Assembly (NCBI GenBank): GCA_029262595.1
Contig: JAJCZB010000071.1
Span: forward strand, 1-64,000
DNA length: 64,000 bases
DNA from: Candidatus Babelota bacterium
GTDB lineage: Bacteria > Babelota > Babeliae > Babelales > Vermiphilaceae
Direction of reading: 5' to 3'
Shown: in pieces, positions 1-6,861 of the stretch
Layout: every line of letters starts with the position of its first letter
Numbering within the stretch: position 1 is the stretch's first letter
Notes under the pieces: model-generated
Database searches by the model: none
The model's input: the letters and a program-made list of their open reading frames with translations, nothing else
Told to the model about the DNA's origin: nothing
Translations under genes and position numbers: made by a program

Positions 1-30
1 ATAGCTTGTAAGCATCTCAGTCAGCCATGG

Positions 31-417
31 GTGATGGCGGGTCATGGTCTCAGTTTCGAAGATCTCAAGACGATTGAGCAAATAATTCTTGACACGACGG
101 CGCCCCATACGGCCACAATCTTGGCATCTGAATTGGTCATAGATCTCGATCTGATGGGCTTCGAGGCTCCTTGGGATACATATTGCCAGATCCAGCGTAA
201 AGTACGCTTAGAATTGGCGCCAGGTACCTTCACAGCCATGGGAGATAACGTCAAGAGTCAAGAATCCCGTAAGTGGTGTGAGGGGCGTAAAACGTTCCTG
301 GAAAGTTATATGAAGCGGGATCCATTCTTTTATCATGACGGTTGTTTTGACACGCGAACAGCGTTGGAGAATATGGGTCGAGAATGCGAGATGCTGCAAA
401 AGGGTGAAATGCTTTGA
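31..417 (+). CDS. Hypothetical phage protein, start uncertain
   Basis: About 127 residues with no domain I recognise. The frame is open back to base 1 of the window, so the true start may lie upstream. Inside the window GTG at 31 or ATG at 34 are the only candidates, and neither has a clear Shine-Dalgarno. The stop overlaps the TTG start of the next gene, which suggests translational coupling in a run of small early-type phage genes. Function unknown. Confidence 0.6.
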   Translation: MMAGHGLSFEDLKTIEQIILDTTAPHTATILASELVIDLDLMGFEAPWDTYCQIQRKVRLELAPGTFTAMGDNVKSQESRKWCEGRKTFLESYMKRDPFFYHDGCFDTRTALENMGRECEMLQKGEML

Positions 418-794
418 CTGGATTGTCTATAGTTTTCAATGACCATCCTACGTATGACGACGTTCTTCGCGCCAGTCTGAGTAATCATTACATAGTAGCT
501 CGGGTTCGAGTCAAGGAGTATCAAGATCAGCTAGAGCAATTTGCGGAAGCTGAGCTTGAAGCGCAAATGCGTATCCTCGCAGCTGAGATTTCAGATGAAC
601 TTGTACCCTGCATTATATTTTTACGTGATCCATCAGATATGACTGAGAAGGAATTTAGAGTGACTGCGAGTCATACGTTCCAGAATCCTTCTCCGGTTTT
701 CTTGGCTGACATAAAAGCTTTCCAAGCGAGTCACATACGAAAGTTGCAGGAACGTAGACGAAACAGGGAGCAAGGCAATGGCCAAGAAGGTTAG
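414..794 (+). CDS. Hypothetical phage protein
   Basis: A 126-residue protein of unknown function. The TTG start overlaps the TGA stop of the upstream gene, with AAGGGTG a few bases upstream as a plausible ribosome site. The C-terminus is very basic (RKLQERRRNREQ) and could touch nucleic acid. The end of the gene overlaps the start of the zinc-ribbon gene at 778. I see no catalytic motif. Confidence 0.65.
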   Translation: MTGLSIVFNDHPTYDDVLRASLSNHYIVARVRVKEYQDQLEQFAEAELEAQMRILAAEISDELVPCIIFLRDPSDMTEKEFRVTASHTFQNPSPVFLADIKAFQASHIRKLQERRRNREQGNGQEG

Positions 795-1104
795 TAAGAA
801 AACTATCGATAGGTCCGTTTTGGTACCGGCGACTCACGGTAGAGTTTACAAGTGTAAGAAATGCGGTGAAGAAGCCAAGGTCGCGGGTTTTGTGGATTTT
901 CCTGAAGAGCGGCCGTGTTTAACATGTTCGGCTGAGTTAGAGGAAGGTATGCCCCTGGTCATGATGAAGGGGAAGAAGATGAGCTCCGAAATGCGGAGTC
1001 TCTTCAAAGCCAATCCTAATATTACTGTGCGAACCAATCCTTATCCAGAAGGAACACCATCGCCTTTTGAGGGCGTAGAAGAAACACCTATGACGAAAGA
1101 GTAA
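778..1104 (+). CDS. Small zinc-ribbon-like hypothetical protein
   Basis: A 108-residue protein with a CKKC pair near residue 26 and a CLTC pair near residue 48, spaced as in a four-cysteine zinc ribbon. The N-terminus is lysine-rich and the C-terminus is a Pro/Glu/Thr-rich tail. It overlaps the previous gene by 17 bases. Zinc binding is inferred from the cysteine pairs; a role in nucleic-acid or protein binding is a guess. Confidence 0.7.
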   Translation: MAKKVSKKTIDRSVLVPATHGRVYKCKKCGEEAKVAGFVDFPEERPCLTCSAELEEGMPLVMMKGKKMSSEMRSLFKANPNITVRTNPYPEGTPSPFEGVEETPMTKE

Positions 1105-1107
1105 TAC

Positions 1108-1614
1108 GTGACGATGACAGTTCCTCATGGCGATCGCGCTAATCGTGCGCTGAACAGTATTGAATCCGGGGAACGTGCAGAGAAGGCGGTTCAGACTGTG
1201 TTTGATTTGGCCGAGCCTGATATCGAGATCAAGTCATGTTGTTATGAATACTACCGTGTTGTTATAAAGTCCCAGCAGTTGGCAGCGAGGCGTGAATCTG
1301 GCAAGATCTATTGTATCGTTCTTTACCATCGGCCACGCCGAACATTTGACGGCAAGCGGCTCCATACGCGGACACTGAAGCAGGCCTTCAATGACAATCT
1401 CACTTTCTACTTCATTCATGCTGAGGATCTGTGGAAGATCATTTTCGACAACGATATTCCAGCCAAGGCTGTTCGATATGAAAACTACCATCACGTCCCT
1501 CTGCGCTTGATTCGGGAGAAGTTGGGTGAGTGCGAAGAGCGTAAGATGAAGAATAAGAAGCTGGCGTTTGTTTATGGCACACCGCCAGATCCTTTAGACC
1601 TTGTGCCGTTTTAG
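1108..1614 (+). CDS. Hypothetical phage protein
   Basis: A 168-residue protein starting at GTG 1108 or ATG 1114 in the same frame, three bases after the previous stop. It is mixed alpha/beta in composition, with a basic segment in the last 40 residues. I recognise no family. Position and spacing place it in the same leftmost operon. Confidence 0.65.
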   Translation: MTMTVPHGDRANRALNSIESGERAEKAVQTVFDLAEPDIEIKSCCYEYYRVVIKSQQLAARRESGKIYCIVLYHRPRRTFDGKRLHTRTLKQAFNDNLTFYFIHAEDLWKIIFDNDIPAKAVRYENYHHVPLRLIREKLGECEERKMKNKKLAFVYGTPPDPLDLVPF

Positions 1615-1623
1615 GAGGTAGAC

Positions 1624-1890
1624 ATGGAAGAGGTTATTACGCCGAGGAAACCGTTGGAAATCTTTGCACAGCGGTGCGAGATCCGGTTGCAGGAGAATGA
1701 CTCACGTAAAGGTGAGCGCGGTTGGTTGGAAGGAACGCCAGGCCAGTTGTATGAGTGTTTGCAAAAACAAGTCGCACAGCTTGGTCGATCTCTGATTGAT
1801 GGAAAAGGTATTGGACTCGAAGGTATTCAACGCCAGTGTGCTGATGTTGGCAATCTGGCCATGATGATCAATGACAAGATGGACCACTAA
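1624..1890 (+). CDS. MazG-like / dATP-dGTP diphosphohydrolase N-terminal-type protein
   Basis: An 88-residue protein preceded by a strong AGGAGG. The pattern of an early Glu-rich helix, an ENDSRKGERGW turn, and a C-terminal ADVGNLAMMINDKM helix resembles the small all-alpha proteins annotated in phages as dATP/dGTP diphosphohydrolase N-terminal domains (MazG-like fold). Family members hydrolyse nucleoside triphosphates; activity here is inferred. The motif match is by eye and the protein is short. The downstream ATG overlaps its stop codon. Confidence 0.5.
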   Translation: MEEVITPRKPLEIFAQRCEIRLQENDSRKGERGWLEGTPGQLYECLQKQVAQLGRSLIDGKGIGLEGIQRQCADVGNLAMMINDKMDH

Positions 1891-2267
1891 TGCCACTAAC
1901 CGATTGGAAAGATTCAAAAGGTAATGTTCCGGAGCAGATGGTTCCGCCTGATGACATCATCTCCTACGAGGTGAGAAATCATGAAGCATATCCTTTCTCT
2001 GTTCGTCTTCCGAATCCTCCGGCATACAAGCGTGGCGTAAAACTTCGGCGTTACAATGTAGATGTACTCTTTCTGCATCATAAGTTGTCCTTCATTATGA
2101 CAGCTAAAAATGGTCATGATGTTCGAGCGTATGTGGAGGCACTCAATCTGGCGCATCCAGAAACAGCAGTCCAGAAATGGACGTGTTCACGATTGTGTGA
2201 GGCCCAATGGTGGAACCGTTGGTATTACCGACTTAAGGTGAAATGGCGCAGGAGGAAATGGAAATGA
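1890..2267 (+). CDS. Hypothetical phage protein
   Basis: A 125-residue protein that starts in an ATG overlapping the previous TAA. It is Pro/Tyr-rich in the middle and strongly basic at the end (KVKWRRRKWK). No recognised domain. Its stop overlaps the ATG of the next gene (ATGA), so the three genes around it are probably translated together. Confidence 0.6.
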   Translation: MPLTDWKDSKGNVPEQMVPPDDIISYEVRNHEAYPFSVRLPNPPAYKRGVKLRRYNVDVLFLHHKLSFIMTAKNGHDVRAYVEALNLAHPETAVQKWTCSRLCEAQWWNRWYYRLKVKWRRRKWK

Positions 2268-2686
2268 GCTTTTGCAACACATTTAAACTTCAAGAAGACG
2301 GCGAAGTATCGTCAGCCTTGGCTGTGATTAATGCTCTCCGTTGGCACTTGTATGGTCGGTTGACAAAGGATGATGTCGAAGAGGCTACGCTAAATGATAT
2401 CTGGGGCAATGATGGCATGAAAATAGTTCAGAAGGTTGTGGCTGCATCTCCAAGGTTGGACGGATCAGATGATCATTCCTCTACGTATGATGCAAATATT
2501 ATAGTGTGGAACTCGCTTATAGATGTGTTTAGAGATATGCCTGAGCGGCACTATCCATTGTGGCGGAAATTCAAGATGCAGTTCATGTCTTTTCCAGACC
2601 AAGATCTTGTTTTGGATGAGGGTGAAAGAATTAATTTGCATTATCACATAAAGAAGTGGCTTGACTTCTTATTGCAGCGCGCGTAG
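2264..2686 (+). CDS. Hypothetical phage protein
   Basis: A 140-residue protein. I chose the ATG at 2264 because GGAGG at 2251-2255 is correctly spaced for it, whereas an in-frame ATG at 2243 lies upstream of that site. It forms an ATGA overlap with the preceding stop. Composition is acidic and mostly helical. Function unknown. Confidence 0.65.
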   Translation: MSFCNTFKLQEDGEVSSALAVINALRWHLYGRLTKDDVEEATLNDIWGNDGMKIVQKVVAASPRLDGSDDHSSTYDANIIVWNSLIDVFRDMPERHYPLWRKFKMQFMSFPDQDLVLDEGERINLHYHIKKWLDFLLQRA

Positions 2687-2758
2687 ATTTCTCTTTAGGT
2701 TGCTATCCGGGTGGATAGCGAACGAATATATTTCTGGTACGACCTAAGGAGGTTGATC

Positions 2759-4084
2759 ATGGATCGCATCGATTCAGCATTGCATTTTCCACGTTTAGTT
2801 TACGACGGCACAGTTCCTTTGGAACATCCGAACAAGAAGTTTGGAGAGAGCCGGCAGGCATATCGGCTTGAATGGCCAGATAATGCCGAGAAGCCTTGTT
2901 TGCCTGATAAAATGCGCAAGCAGGTAGATGGTCTAATTTACATCCCATCGGGCGAGTACATACGTTCCATCCGCCACTATTCAATGTTGGCTCAAGCGGA
3001 ACGACTTCATCGAATACAAAAAGCAGATACTGTTATTCGAGACCGCACTTTGAAGGTTTCGCAGGCAGCTGCCAATACCGCTTTTGCTCTGCTCGCTGAT
3101 TGTGTCTATGACGCGGACACGAATTATTACAGCCGTAAACCTGAAGATATTTTGATTGAACATCTTTTACGCTATCGGTTTTGGTTGAATCATCTTTACA
3201 CAACGGGTCGAGGCTTAGTTCATGATCATGCTGGATTGGATAGGTTGGAATCGTATGCAGATGTTATGAATAAATCCCAGGGGCTGAGTGACAATGAGGA
3301 AGCAAGGCGTTTCGCTGTATGTGGTTTTCTAAATTTGATCGAAGTGTTTGAAGCAGCTAGAGAGCCGAAAGTTATTTCTTCACGAGTATCTGGACCGTAT
3401 GTTCCCTTGGACATTGCTCCTTTTGATGATGAGCCGAGTGATGCTGCGTGTAATCCTGAACCTGAGGAAGAAATACCCGGACCAGTACAGCATGAACTTT
3501 GGCACAACACGGTCTTTCCAGCTAAGAGGATTTATAACGCACTTGGCATGGAGCTGAATGAGTTCAAGCAGCTAGCTGCTGATTATGGAATTGTGCCCTA
3601 TGCTTATTGCTTTTGGAACACGAAGTTTAATCTCAACCAGATCAATTATCTGATGGGGAATAAATACAGTGATCCAACTGCGTTGATTGAAGATCTGCGT
3701 CAAGGTCATCTGCATAGGGATATAGCTTTCCAAGCTCCGAATAATTCGGATCACTCTAAGCCTGTGGATTATTCAGATGTTGACTGGCGGAGAAAGTATA
3801 CATTGGCCGAAGTTTACATTGCCATGGGTCGTCCAGATTGGAAAGCGTTTGAAAGGAATTTGGAAAATCAGTTGGGTATAACCATTGACAACAAATGGGA
3901 TGAAACAGAAGCACCTCGGAATGATGACAGTCCTGAGTACGTAAATTTGAAATTGACATGTCGGGCAATCAATATCCTTTGTTGCGAACCTTATCATAAT
4001 CCCAAAGCCCTTCGTGTAGGTTTACGGGGGCACACGTTGCCAACTTTCATGGTGGAAGGTAAACCGGAGAATACGCCTTCGTAA
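2759..4084 (+). CDS. Large hypothetical phage protein
   Basis: A 441-residue protein. The start at 2759 follows AAGGAGGTTGATC, a near-ideal ribosome site; an in-frame GTG at 2711 would add 16 residues but lacks one. A conserved-looking central half is followed by an acidic linker (about residues 220-255) and a C-terminal segment. No family recognised. It is the largest gene before the terminator at 4257. Confidence 0.7.
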   Translation: MDRIDSALHFPRLVYDGTVPLEHPNKKFGESRQAYRLEWPDNAEKPCLPDKMRKQVDGLIYIPSGEYIRSIRHYSMLAQAERLHRIQKADTVIRDRTLKVSQAAANTAFALLADCVYDADTNYYSRKPEDILIEHLLRYRFWLNHLYTTGRGLVHDHAGLDRLESYADVMNKSQGLSDNEEARRFAVCGFLNLIEVFEAAREPKVISSRVSGPYVPLDIAPFDDEPSDAACNPEPEEEIPGPVQHELWHNTVFPAKRIYNALGMELNEFKQLAADYGIVPYAYCFWNTKFNLNQINYLMGNKYSDPTALIEDLRQGHLHRDIAFQAPNNSDHSKPVDYSDVDWRRKYTLAEVYIAMGRPDWKAFERNLENQLGITIDNKWDETEAPRNDDSPEYVNLKLTCRAINILCCEPYHNPKALRVGLRGHTLPTFMVEGKPENTPS

Positions 4085-4152
4085 AAAGTTTGAGAATTGT
4101 TGTTGATTCTGTCACGCTTCTGCGTTATAGATGGTAGGTAAGGAAAAGAACG

Positions 4153-4230
4153 ATGTATATGAAACCCATAGCTGCGAATATCGAACGTCAACCAGTGCAT
4201 ACACTGGTCGACGGTAGAACATTCACGTAA
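4153..4230 (+). CDS. Possible 25-residue peptide
   Basis: A short frame (begins MYMKPIAANIE) with AAGGAAAAG seven bases upstream of its ATG, lying between the last large gene and the terminator. It contains the CCAGTG-CATA-CACTGG inverted repeat. Only the ribosome site supports it; chance is possible. Confidence 0.3.
   Translation: MYMKPIAANIERQPVHTLVDGRTFT
4192..4207. repeat. Perfect 6-bp inverted repeat
   Basis: CCAGTG and CACTGG separated by CATA. It could be an operator or a small RNA hairpin. It sits 50 bases upstream of a strong terminator and inside the possible 25-residue frame. Confidence 0.4.
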
Positions 4231-4256
4231 CTATGGGATCTTGATAAGAATAGCCA

Positions 4257-4292
4257 AACCCGGCGGATCCCAAAAAGGTCCGCCGGGTTTTT
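4257..4292 (+). terminator. Rho-independent terminator
   Basis: An 11-bp GC-rich stem (AACCCGGCGGA with TCCGCCGGGTT) is followed by a run of five T. It separates the leftmost hypothetical operon from the tRNA cluster. Confidence 0.9.
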
Positions 4293-4317
4293 GCGTTTGC
4301 AGGAGGTATGAAAACAA

Positions 4318-4393
4318 CGGGGTGTAGCTCAGATGGCAGAGCGCGGCGTTTGGGACGCTGAGGCCGGGATCTCGGAATTCCCCACCCCGACCA
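4318..4393 (+). tRNA. tRNA-Pro(TGG)
   Basis: Acceptor CGGGGTG pairs perfectly with CACCCCG and encoded ACCA ends it. The D-arm is canonical. The anticodon loop TTTGGGA on a CGGCG/CGCTG stem gives TGG. The T-loop (CTCGGAA) is non-canonical and its closing pair is a T-T mismatch. Confidence 0.85.
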
Positions 4394-4401
4394 AATTATG
4401 T

Positions 4402-4476
4402 TGAGAGGTCGTCTAACTGGTAGGACACAGCACTCTGAATGCTGGAATCGGGGTTCGAATCCCTGCCTCTCAACCA
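4402..4476 (+). tRNA. tRNA-Gln(CTG)
   Basis: Acceptor TGAGAGG with CCTCTCA, then ACCA. Anticodon stem CAGCA/TGCTG encloses CTCTGAA. The T-loop TTCGAAT is canonical, and T1-A72 is typical of Gln tRNA. Confidence 0.92.
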
Positions 4477-4481
4477 AACTT

Positions 4482-4555
4482 GCTGGTGTAGTTCAGGAGC
4501 AGAACGACTGTCTTGTAAACAGTAGACGCGGGTGCAATTCCTGCCACCAGCTCCA
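4482..4555 (+). tRNA. tRNA-Thr(TGT)
   Basis: Acceptor GCTGGTG/CACCAGC with a TCCA end. Anticodon stem ACTGT/ACAGT encloses CTTGTAA. The T-loop is TGCAATT, with G in place of the universal T55. Confidence 0.9.
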
Positions 4556-4567
4556 AGAAAGTGAACA

Positions 4568-5146
4568 ATGATTTCGGAGAAGCACAAAGTTTTGGTACTG
4601 AACAAAGGCTGGACGCCTATCGCGGCCACCAGTGCGCGTCGAGCATTGTCGATTGTTATCCGCGGGCTCGGGTTCATCCTCGACAAGAACTACCAGCCAT
4701 TGGACTGGGTGTCTTGGGTAGAGGGGCATACGGTAGGAGGAGACGTCGATGTTGACGAACGATGTTTTATCCGAACAGGAAAGGGTTGGATCGAGTGTCC
4801 GACTGTCATCACGCTGTCCAGATTTGGAGACATGCCTAAGCGTAAGGAACAGTATTCCAGGCGTGGAATCTATGGTCGAGACAGGGAGCAGTGCCAATAT
4901 TGCGGAACTTTCCCTAAAGGTCGTGATCTTACGATTGATCATGTTTTACCGCGCTCGAAAGGCGGTAAATCCGCCTGGGAGAATTGTGTTGTTTGTTGCC
5001 AATCTTGTAACACAAAGAAGGGTAACAGGTTGCTTGAAGAGATCGATATGCGGTTGCAGAGGAAACCGAAGCGTCCTGAGAAGTACGAAGCGATTCTCGG
5101 AGACAACATTCGGCCAGAATGGACACCGTTTGTTGGTAAGAAATAA
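4568..5146 (+). CDS. HNH endonuclease
   Basis: A 192-residue protein. The C-terminal half carries an HNH/zinc module: CQYC, then TIDHVLPRSKGG (catalytic His), then an N-containing SAWENCVVCCQSCNTKKG, matching McrA-like HNH nucleases. The N-terminal 80 residues belong to a domain often seen in bacterial and phage members of this group. It sits between tRNA genes, as homing-type or stand-alone nucleases often do in phage tRNA clusters. The target site is unknown. The start ATG lies 12 bases after the tRNA-Thr CCA. Confidence 0.88.
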   Translation: MISEKHKVLVLNKGWTPIAATSARRALSIVIRGLGFILDKNYQPLDWVSWVEGHTVGGDVDVDERCFIRTGKGWIECPTVITLSRFGDMPKRKEQYSRRGIYGRDREQCQYCGTFPKGRDLTIDHVLPRSKGGKSAWENCVVCCQSCNTKKGNRLLEEIDMRLQRKPKRPEKYEAILGDNIRPEWTPFVGKK

Positions 5147-5150
5147 ATGA

Positions 5151-5225
5151 TGGGGAATGGGGTAATTGGTAGCCCGCTGGGTTTTGATCCCGGAAGTCTA
5201 GGTTCGAGTCCTAGTTTCCTAACCA
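5151..5225 (+). tRNA. tRNA-Gln(TTG)
   Basis: Acceptor TGGGGAA with TTTCCTA (two wobble pairs), then ACCA. The anticodon loop TTTTGAT on CTGGG/CCCGG gives TTG. The T-loop TTCGAGT is canonical. It begins four bases after the HNH stop codon. Confidence 0.9.
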
Positions 5226-5236
5226 GCTCTTTGACA
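5226..5236 (+). promoter_or_regulatory. boxA-like antitermination motif (or -35 element)
   Basis: GCTCTTTGACA resembles the boxA of bacterial rRNA leaders (core GCTCTTTAACA), which loads NusB/S10. It lies directly between two tRNAs. The same bases contain TTGACA, so a promoter -35 is the alternative. Related motifs occur at 9069 and 12988. Confidence 0.4.
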
Positions 5237-5254
5237 TTTGAACTTTTTGCAAAT

Positions 5255-5328
5255 GCACCCGCGGTCTAACGGCGAGACGCCACGTTGCCAACGTGGAAAA
5301 CCGAGTTCAATTCTCGGCGGGTGCTCCA
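5255..5328 (+). tRNA. tRNA-Gly(GCC)
   Basis: Acceptor GCACCCG/CGGGTGC with TCCA (T73, as in bacterial Gly). Anticodon loop TTGCCAA on CCACG/CGTGG. The T-loop TTCAATT is canonical. Confidence 0.92.
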
Positions 5329-5335
5329 AGATTTT

Positions 5336-5464
5336 GGGGGCAAATGCCAGATAGGATTACATTGCCTGTTAAGCAAAGGATCTGGGTTCGAATCCCAGTG
5401 CGGCCGTTCGGTCGTATGGTGTAATGGTAACACTTTTATATCTTATCGATTTTTCGTTGCTCCC
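5336..5464 (+). ncRNA. Y-RNA-like RNA A with a circularly permuted tRNA-like module
   Basis: An outer stem of GGGGGCAA (5336-5343) with TTGCTCCC (5457-5464) and an inner stem of GATAGGAT with ATCTTATC (5440-5447) match the other Ro-type elements here. Between them, in order, are: an anticodon-like hairpin TTGC-CTGTTAA-GCAA (Asn-type loop), a canonical T-arm (5382-5398), a 7-bp acceptor stem TGCGGCC/GGTCGTA closed by GTTC (5399-5416), and a canonical D-arm (5419-5433). This is a tRNA body permuted so that the acceptor end is a hairpin, so it cannot be aminoacylated. Bacterial YrlA Y RNAs are known to mimic tRNA; assignment to that class is inferred from the stems and the Ro60 gene at 10904. 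Confidence 0.75.
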
Positions 5465-5473
5465 GTCCAAAAT

Positions 5474-5552
5474 GGGGCCTGGGACTGCTCGGGGTGGTCG
5501 TCTCCCTTGCAAGGAGAATTTCAGCTCGGTTCGAATCCGAGAGGCTCCACCA
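5474..5552 (+). tRNA. tRNA-Ala(TGC)
   Basis: Acceptor GGGGCCT/AGGCTCC with ACCA. Anticodon loop CTTGCAA on TCTCC/GGAGA. The T-loop is canonical. The D-arm is slightly long. Confidence 0.9.
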
Positions 5553-5557
5553 TTTTT

Positions 5558-5633
5558 ATTTCCGTCGCTTAATTGGATAAAGCATTACCTTGCGAAGGTA
5601 AAGCTGATGGTTCGAGTCCATCCGGAAATGCCA
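5558..5633 (+). tRNA. tRNA-Arg(GCG)
   Basis: Acceptor ATTTCCG/CGGAAAT, then GCCA. The anticodon loop TTGCGAA on TTACC/GGTAA reads CGC-type codons. The T-loop is canonical. Confidence 0.9.
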
Positions 5634-5637
5634 TTAT

Positions 5638-5712
5638 AGGTCGTTCGTCTAATGCATAGGACCCTGGTTTTCGAAACCAGAGATGAGGGTTGGAATCCTT
5701 CACGACCTACCA
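5638..5712 (+). tRNA. tRNA-Arg(TCG)
   Basis: Acceptor AGGTCGT/ACGACCT with ACCA. Anticodon loop TTTCGAA on CTGGT/ACCAG. The T-loop is TTGGAAT, with G at position 56. Confidence 0.9.
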
Positions 5713-5720
5713 AACCTGTT

Positions 5721-5794
5721 ATGCAAACATTTGTGGATCCTAAGGCTCCGCCAGCAGGAAGAGCTGAATAACGCGTTGGTGAGAATGTTTGCAT
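5721..5794 (+). repeat. Perfect 11-bp inverted repeat enclosing an unassigned 52-base segment
   Basis: ATGCAAACATT (5721-5731) and AATGTTTGCAT (5784-5794) are perfect complements. They enclose a GC-richer segment that does not fold as a tRNA by eye. It may be a small structured RNA or a processing element between two tRNAs. Confidence 0.5.
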
Positions 5795-5801
5795 TGTTAT
5801 T

Positions 5802-5873
5802 GCTTCTCCTGAGTGCGTCAGCCTCGCCCCTGGTACGGGTGAAGAGCGGGTTGGACTCCCGCGGGAAGCTCCA
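5802..5873 (+). tRNA. tRNA-Thr(GGT)
   Basis: Acceptor GCTTCTC/GGGAAGC with TCCA, the same T73 as the other Thr tRNAs here. The anticodon loop CTGGTAC on CGCCC/GGGTG gives GGT. The D-arm is short. The T-loop TTGGACT has G56. Confidence 0.8.
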
Positions 5874-5874
5874 T

Positions 5875-5949
5875 GCCGACGTAGTTCAATTGGCAGAACA
5901 TCGCTCTCGTAAAGCGAAGATGCCGGATCGTTCCCGGCCATCGGCTCCA
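5875..5949 (+). tRNA. tRNA-Thr(CGT)
   Basis: Acceptor GCCGACG/CATCGGC with one C-A mismatch, then TCCA. Anticodon loop CTCGTAA on TCGCT/AGCGA. The T-loop ATCGTTC starts with A54. It is one base from the upstream tRNA. Confidence 0.85.
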
Positions 5950-5954
5950 TTTAT

Positions 5955-6032
5955 CGTGACCTCCTTGCGCGGGCTGGCATTAGAACGGACAACCCAGAGA
6001 CGTACGATATACTGACGTCTAGGTCACGGCCA
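5955..6032 (+). other. tRNA-like sequence without an assignable anticodon
   Basis: A 7-bp acceptor-like stem CGTGACC/GGTCACG is followed by GCCA, and the 78-base length fits a tRNA. The interior gives no canonical D-, anticodon or T-arm; only GACGT/ACGTC near the T-arm position pairs. It may be a degenerate tRNA, an intron-disrupted one, or another RNA that copies a tRNA end. Confidence 0.35.
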
Positions 6033-6112
6033 ATTTACTTCTACACTCCGATAGGTTTATTGGGACCAATGACTCGTTGAGTGATGAAGGAGGGTTCTTC
6101 GGAGCCCGTTAT

Positions 6113-6186
6113 CCACTCGTAGCTCAATAGCAGAGCAACCGGCTGATAACCGGTAGACGGGAGTGCGATTCTCTCCGAGTGGACCA
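6113..6186 (+). tRNA. tRNA-Ile(GAT)
   Basis: Acceptor CCACTCG/CGAGTGG with ACCA. Anticodon loop CTGATAA on ACCGG/CCGGT. The T-loop TGCGATT has G55. Confidence 0.9.
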
Positions 6187-6192
6187 TACTTT

Positions 6193-6268
6193 ACCGCTGT
6201 CGTTCAACTGGACAGGACTACCCACTTCTAATGGGTCAATCAGGGTTCGAATCCTTGCAGCGGTGCCA
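6193..6268 (+). tRNA. tRNA-Arg(TCT)
   Basis: Acceptor ACCGCTG/CAGCGGT with GCCA. Anticodon loop CTTCTAA on ACCCA/TGGGT. The T-loop is canonical. Confidence 0.9.
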
Positions 6269-6271
6269 TTT

Positions 6272-6346
6272 GGTTCGCAAGCATTCAAAGTGATGCACTC
6301 GGCTTTTAACCTTGGGAACATGGGGCAGTACCATGGCGAACCACCA
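6272..6346 (+). tRNA. tRNA-Lys(TTT), anticodon stem imperfect
   Basis: Acceptor GGTTCGC/GCGAACC with ACCA. The anticodon loop is CTTTTAA, but the CTCGG/CCTTG stem has two internal mismatches. The T-loop is GGCAGTA, the same unusual loop as tRNA-Lys(CTT) at 7451. It may be degraded or may need modification to fold. Confidence 0.75.
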
Positions 6347-6353
6347 TCATTGT

Positions 6354-6430
6354 TTACCGGGAGCAGCATTAGAGACTGCGGCCGCCTGTTAAGCGGAGGA
6401 AAGTGGGGGCAGATCCCACCCGGTAAGCCA
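6354..6430 (+). tRNA. tRNA-Asn(GTT)
   Basis: Acceptor TTACCGG/CCGGTAA with GCCA. Anticodon loop CTGTTAA on a CCGC/GCGG core. The T-loop is GGCAGAT, non-canonical. Its anticodon arm resembles the hairpin in Y-like RNA A. Confidence 0.85.
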
Positions 6431-6437
6431 AGATTAT

Positions 6438-6512
6438 GCTCAGGTAACTCAGTGGCAGAGTGCCTCTTTTACACGGAGGTGGCCGAAGGTTCGAGTCCTT
6501 CTCTGAGCACCA
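6438..6512 (+). tRNA. tRNA-Val(TAC)
   Basis: Acceptor GCTCAGG/TCTGAGC with ACCA. Anticodon loop TTTACAC on CCTCT/GGAGG. The T-loop TTCGAGT is canonical. Confidence 0.9.
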
Positions 6513-6658
6513 TTTTCTGCGCGTGAAAGATATCGAGGAGTCTTCCGGCTAAAATAGGAGGACAATCCTTTACCACCTCGTCGCTGCTTGTCGTAAAGCG
6601 GTATTTGGATCGTGAGTAAGCACTTGCCGGTGTGCAAGCAGAGAAACCGGCATAATCA
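6513..6658 (+). other. Unassigned 146-base gap in the tRNA cluster
   Basis: No tRNA or convincing frame. CCTTTAC near 6577 can pair with GTAAAG near 6592, around CTCGTCGC, which faintly recalls the 3' half of the Y-like RNAs. CTTGC/GCAAG pairs near 6632. I cannot assign it. Confidence 0.3.
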
Positions 6659-6733
6659 GGCCCTATCGTCTACTGGCTAGGACACCAGATTCTCAATCTG
6701 GAAAACAGGGATCGATACCCTGTAGGGTCACCA
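6659..6733 (+). tRNA. tRNA-Glu(CTC)
   Basis: Acceptor GGCCCTA/TAGGGTC with ACCA. Anticodon loop TTCTCAA on CCAGA/TCTGG. The T-loop ATCGATA has A54. Confidence 0.88.
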
Positions 6734-6737
6734 TCTT

Positions 6738-6814
6738 TACCCTGTAGCATAATTGGATAGTGCAACGCTTTCCTAAAGCGTGTTGTGTGGGTTCGAGTCC
6801 CACCAGGGTAGCCA
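6738..6814 (+). tRNA. tRNA-Arg(CCT)
   Basis: Acceptor TACCCTG/CAGGGTA with GCCA. Anticodon loop TTCCTAA on ACGCT/AGCGT. The T-loop is canonical. Confidence 0.92.
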
Positions 6815-6861
6815 GCTTGACATTCGAACTTCCTCGGGTACCATACTTATAAGGAGTTTGG

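Noticed and set aside
5411-5433. A tRNA 5' half (GGTCGTATGGTGTAATGGTAACAC) that looks like the start of a standard tRNA
   Set aside because: No anticodon arm or 3' half follows before the next gene. The matching acceptor strand and T-arm lie upstream, so it belongs to the permuted module of Y-like RNA A.
5585-5950. Minus-strand open frame of 121 residues across several tRNAs
   Set aside because: It reads through tRNA genes on the opposite strand and its protein contains repeated tRNA-derived peptide patterns. It is a shadow, as are the similar minus frames from 4223 to 10830.
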